Assembly (NCBI GenBank): GCA_913040905.1
Contig: CAJWIC010000059.1
Coordinates: 1 to 7,684 of the forward strand
Reading direction: 5' to 3'
Origin: an uncultured Synechococcus sp.
GTDB taxonomy: Bacteria > Cyanobacteriota > Cyanobacteriia > PCC-6307 > Cyanobiaceae
Length of the DNA: 7,684 bases
The position numbers and the translations under genes are program-made. The notes under the pieces were generated by a model that saw only the letters and a list, made by a program, of their open reading frames with translations, was not told where the DNA came from and did not search any database. Below are positions 7,164-7,684 of the stretch, one piece after another (positions within the stretch are counted from its first letter, which is position 1; each line of letters opens with the position of its first letter).

Positions 7164-7405
7164 GTCCGACCAAATAAGGCTTCATCAATAGACGGTCTGG
7201 GGTTAATTCCTCTGCCTAGTTCAGAATGGGCGAGAGAAGGAAGTGAAGACAGATAGACATAACCGCGCCTAAAGCGATGGTCGGGATAGTGAAACCCATT
7301 CAAATCTTCGTAGCGGCTTCTAGCTTAATAGGGTGATTTGGCGGCCAGCGCATCATAAAGCACACAATTCTTCGTCAGAGTATATTTGCTTAAGCAAAAT
7401 TGCCT
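7164..7405. other. region without a convincing gene
   Basis: GC is intermediate. On the minus strand a frame is open from about 7324 to 7052. Its translation (for example RYEDLNGFHYPDHRFRRGYV and INPRPSIDEALFGRTRT) matches nothing I recognise and it has no ATG start. A second minus-strand frame, 7299 to 7216, starts with ATG and encodes a 27-residue hydrophobic peptide (MGFTIPTIALGAVMSICLHF...). A perfect 14-bp palindrome, TTTGCTTAAGCAAA, lies at 7385-7398, just beyond the stop of the minus-strand gene; with no loop and no T-run it is not a normal terminator. Confidence 0.4.
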
Positions 7406-7684
7406 CTATTTAGTTGTAGTCGATTGCTCAAAAGGGTCGGCGTCAGCATCAGGAAAACAGTGTGCTTCCAACCGATTGAGGCGGACCAGCACATCCCTCA
7501 CGATCTCCCTTGCTCTCTCGTCTGCCACTTTGATTTCTTCTGCTGTGTTCGGGTCCTTCGCATTGAAGCCACCGCTGAGCTTCTCGGTTGCCGCGTGACG
7601 CAGCCAGTTGCTTCGGTCTTGACCTGATGCCGCCGCTGCTTGGTCGATCTGCTCCAGCAGGTCCCTGTAGGCCAGCAGGATCAC
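7406..7684 (-). CDS. probable ribbon-helix-helix DNA-binding protein, 3' part
   Basis: The frame enters from the right edge, so the N-terminus is likely outside the window; the GTG at 7684-7682 is probably an internal valine codon. The visible 92 residues begin with ILLAYRDLLEQIDQAAAASGQDRSNWLRHAATEKL (2-36). This has the pattern of a CopG/Arc-type ribbon-helix-helix domain: a short strand, helix A with LLEQIDQAAA, the turn SGQDRS and helix B with NWLRHAATEKL. In such proteins the strand pairs in a dimer and enters the major groove, as in antitoxins and plasmid or phage repressors. A charged, probably helical segment follows (about 48-73, EEIKVADERAREIVRDVLVRLN), then an acidic, polar tail. 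It could be an antitoxin, a mobile-element repressor or an accessory DNA-binding protein. A toxin or partner gene, if any, is not in view. Confidence 0.55.
   Translation of the reverse strand: MILLAYRDLLEQIDQAAAASGQDRSNWLRHAATEKLSGGFNAKDPNTAEEIKVADERAREIVRDVLVRLNRLEAHCFPDADADPFEQSTTTK

Noticed and set aside
7385..7398. Perfect 14-bp palindrome as a terminator of the minus-strand gene
   Set aside because: It has no loop and no following T-run, so it would not form a normal intrinsic terminator; kept only as a note.
6575..7405. tRNA, tmRNA, CRISPR array or group I intron in the low-coding region
   Set aside because: No T-loop motif, no cloverleaf arms, no regularly spaced repeats and no conserved intron core were seen on either strand.

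Overview
The window looks like a piece of a marine picocyanobacterial chromosome, most likely Synechococcus. The left 6.2 kb is GC-rich, tightly packed and made of cyanobacterial housekeeping genes: phylloquinone synthesis, glycogen synthase and cell-wall precursor enzymes. From memory this gene order is familiar from marine Synechococcus and Prochlorococcus. I saw no copy of the HIP1 octamer GCGATCGC by eye, which fits that lineage better than most freshwater cyanobacteria. The genus call is inference.

Positions 1-4857 hold five plus-strand genes with almost no space between them. They are the 3' part of menB, an L,D-transpeptidase (YkuD) gene 4 nt later, glgA after a 55-nt gap with a possible promoter, a single-pass membrane protein with a proline-rich linker 2 nt after glgA, and murF, whose ATG overlaps the previous stop as ATGA. 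glmU lies on the minus strand (4854-6206) and converges on murF so closely that the two stop codons overlap. MurF and GlmU both serve peptidoglycan synthesis: GlmU makes UDP-GlcNAc and MurF adds D-Ala-D-Ala to the UDP-MurNAc-tripeptide. The L,D-transpeptidase acts on the finished wall. MenB and GlgA belong to other pathways and appear to be neighbours only.

From about 6290 to the right edge the character changes. The DNA is AT-richer, gene density drops, and what can be read is accessory. There is a stump of a tyrosine recombinase (about 65 N-terminal residues, GTG start right behind a stop), then an AT-rich stretch with T-runs, inverted repeats and a weak internal duplication. A 62-aa unknown gene follows, with a possible 41-aa hydrophobic/basic peptide gene just behind it. 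After about 265 nt with no convincing gene, the 3' part of a minus-strand gene enters from the right; its product looks like a ribbon-helix-helix DNA-binding protein. This is best read as the edge of a small, decayed integrated element placed upstream of glmU.

No complete novel system can be demonstrated here. The most interesting part is the 6.3-7.7 kb segment: integrase relic, small ORFs, operator-like repeats and a probable DNA-binding regulator running off the edge.
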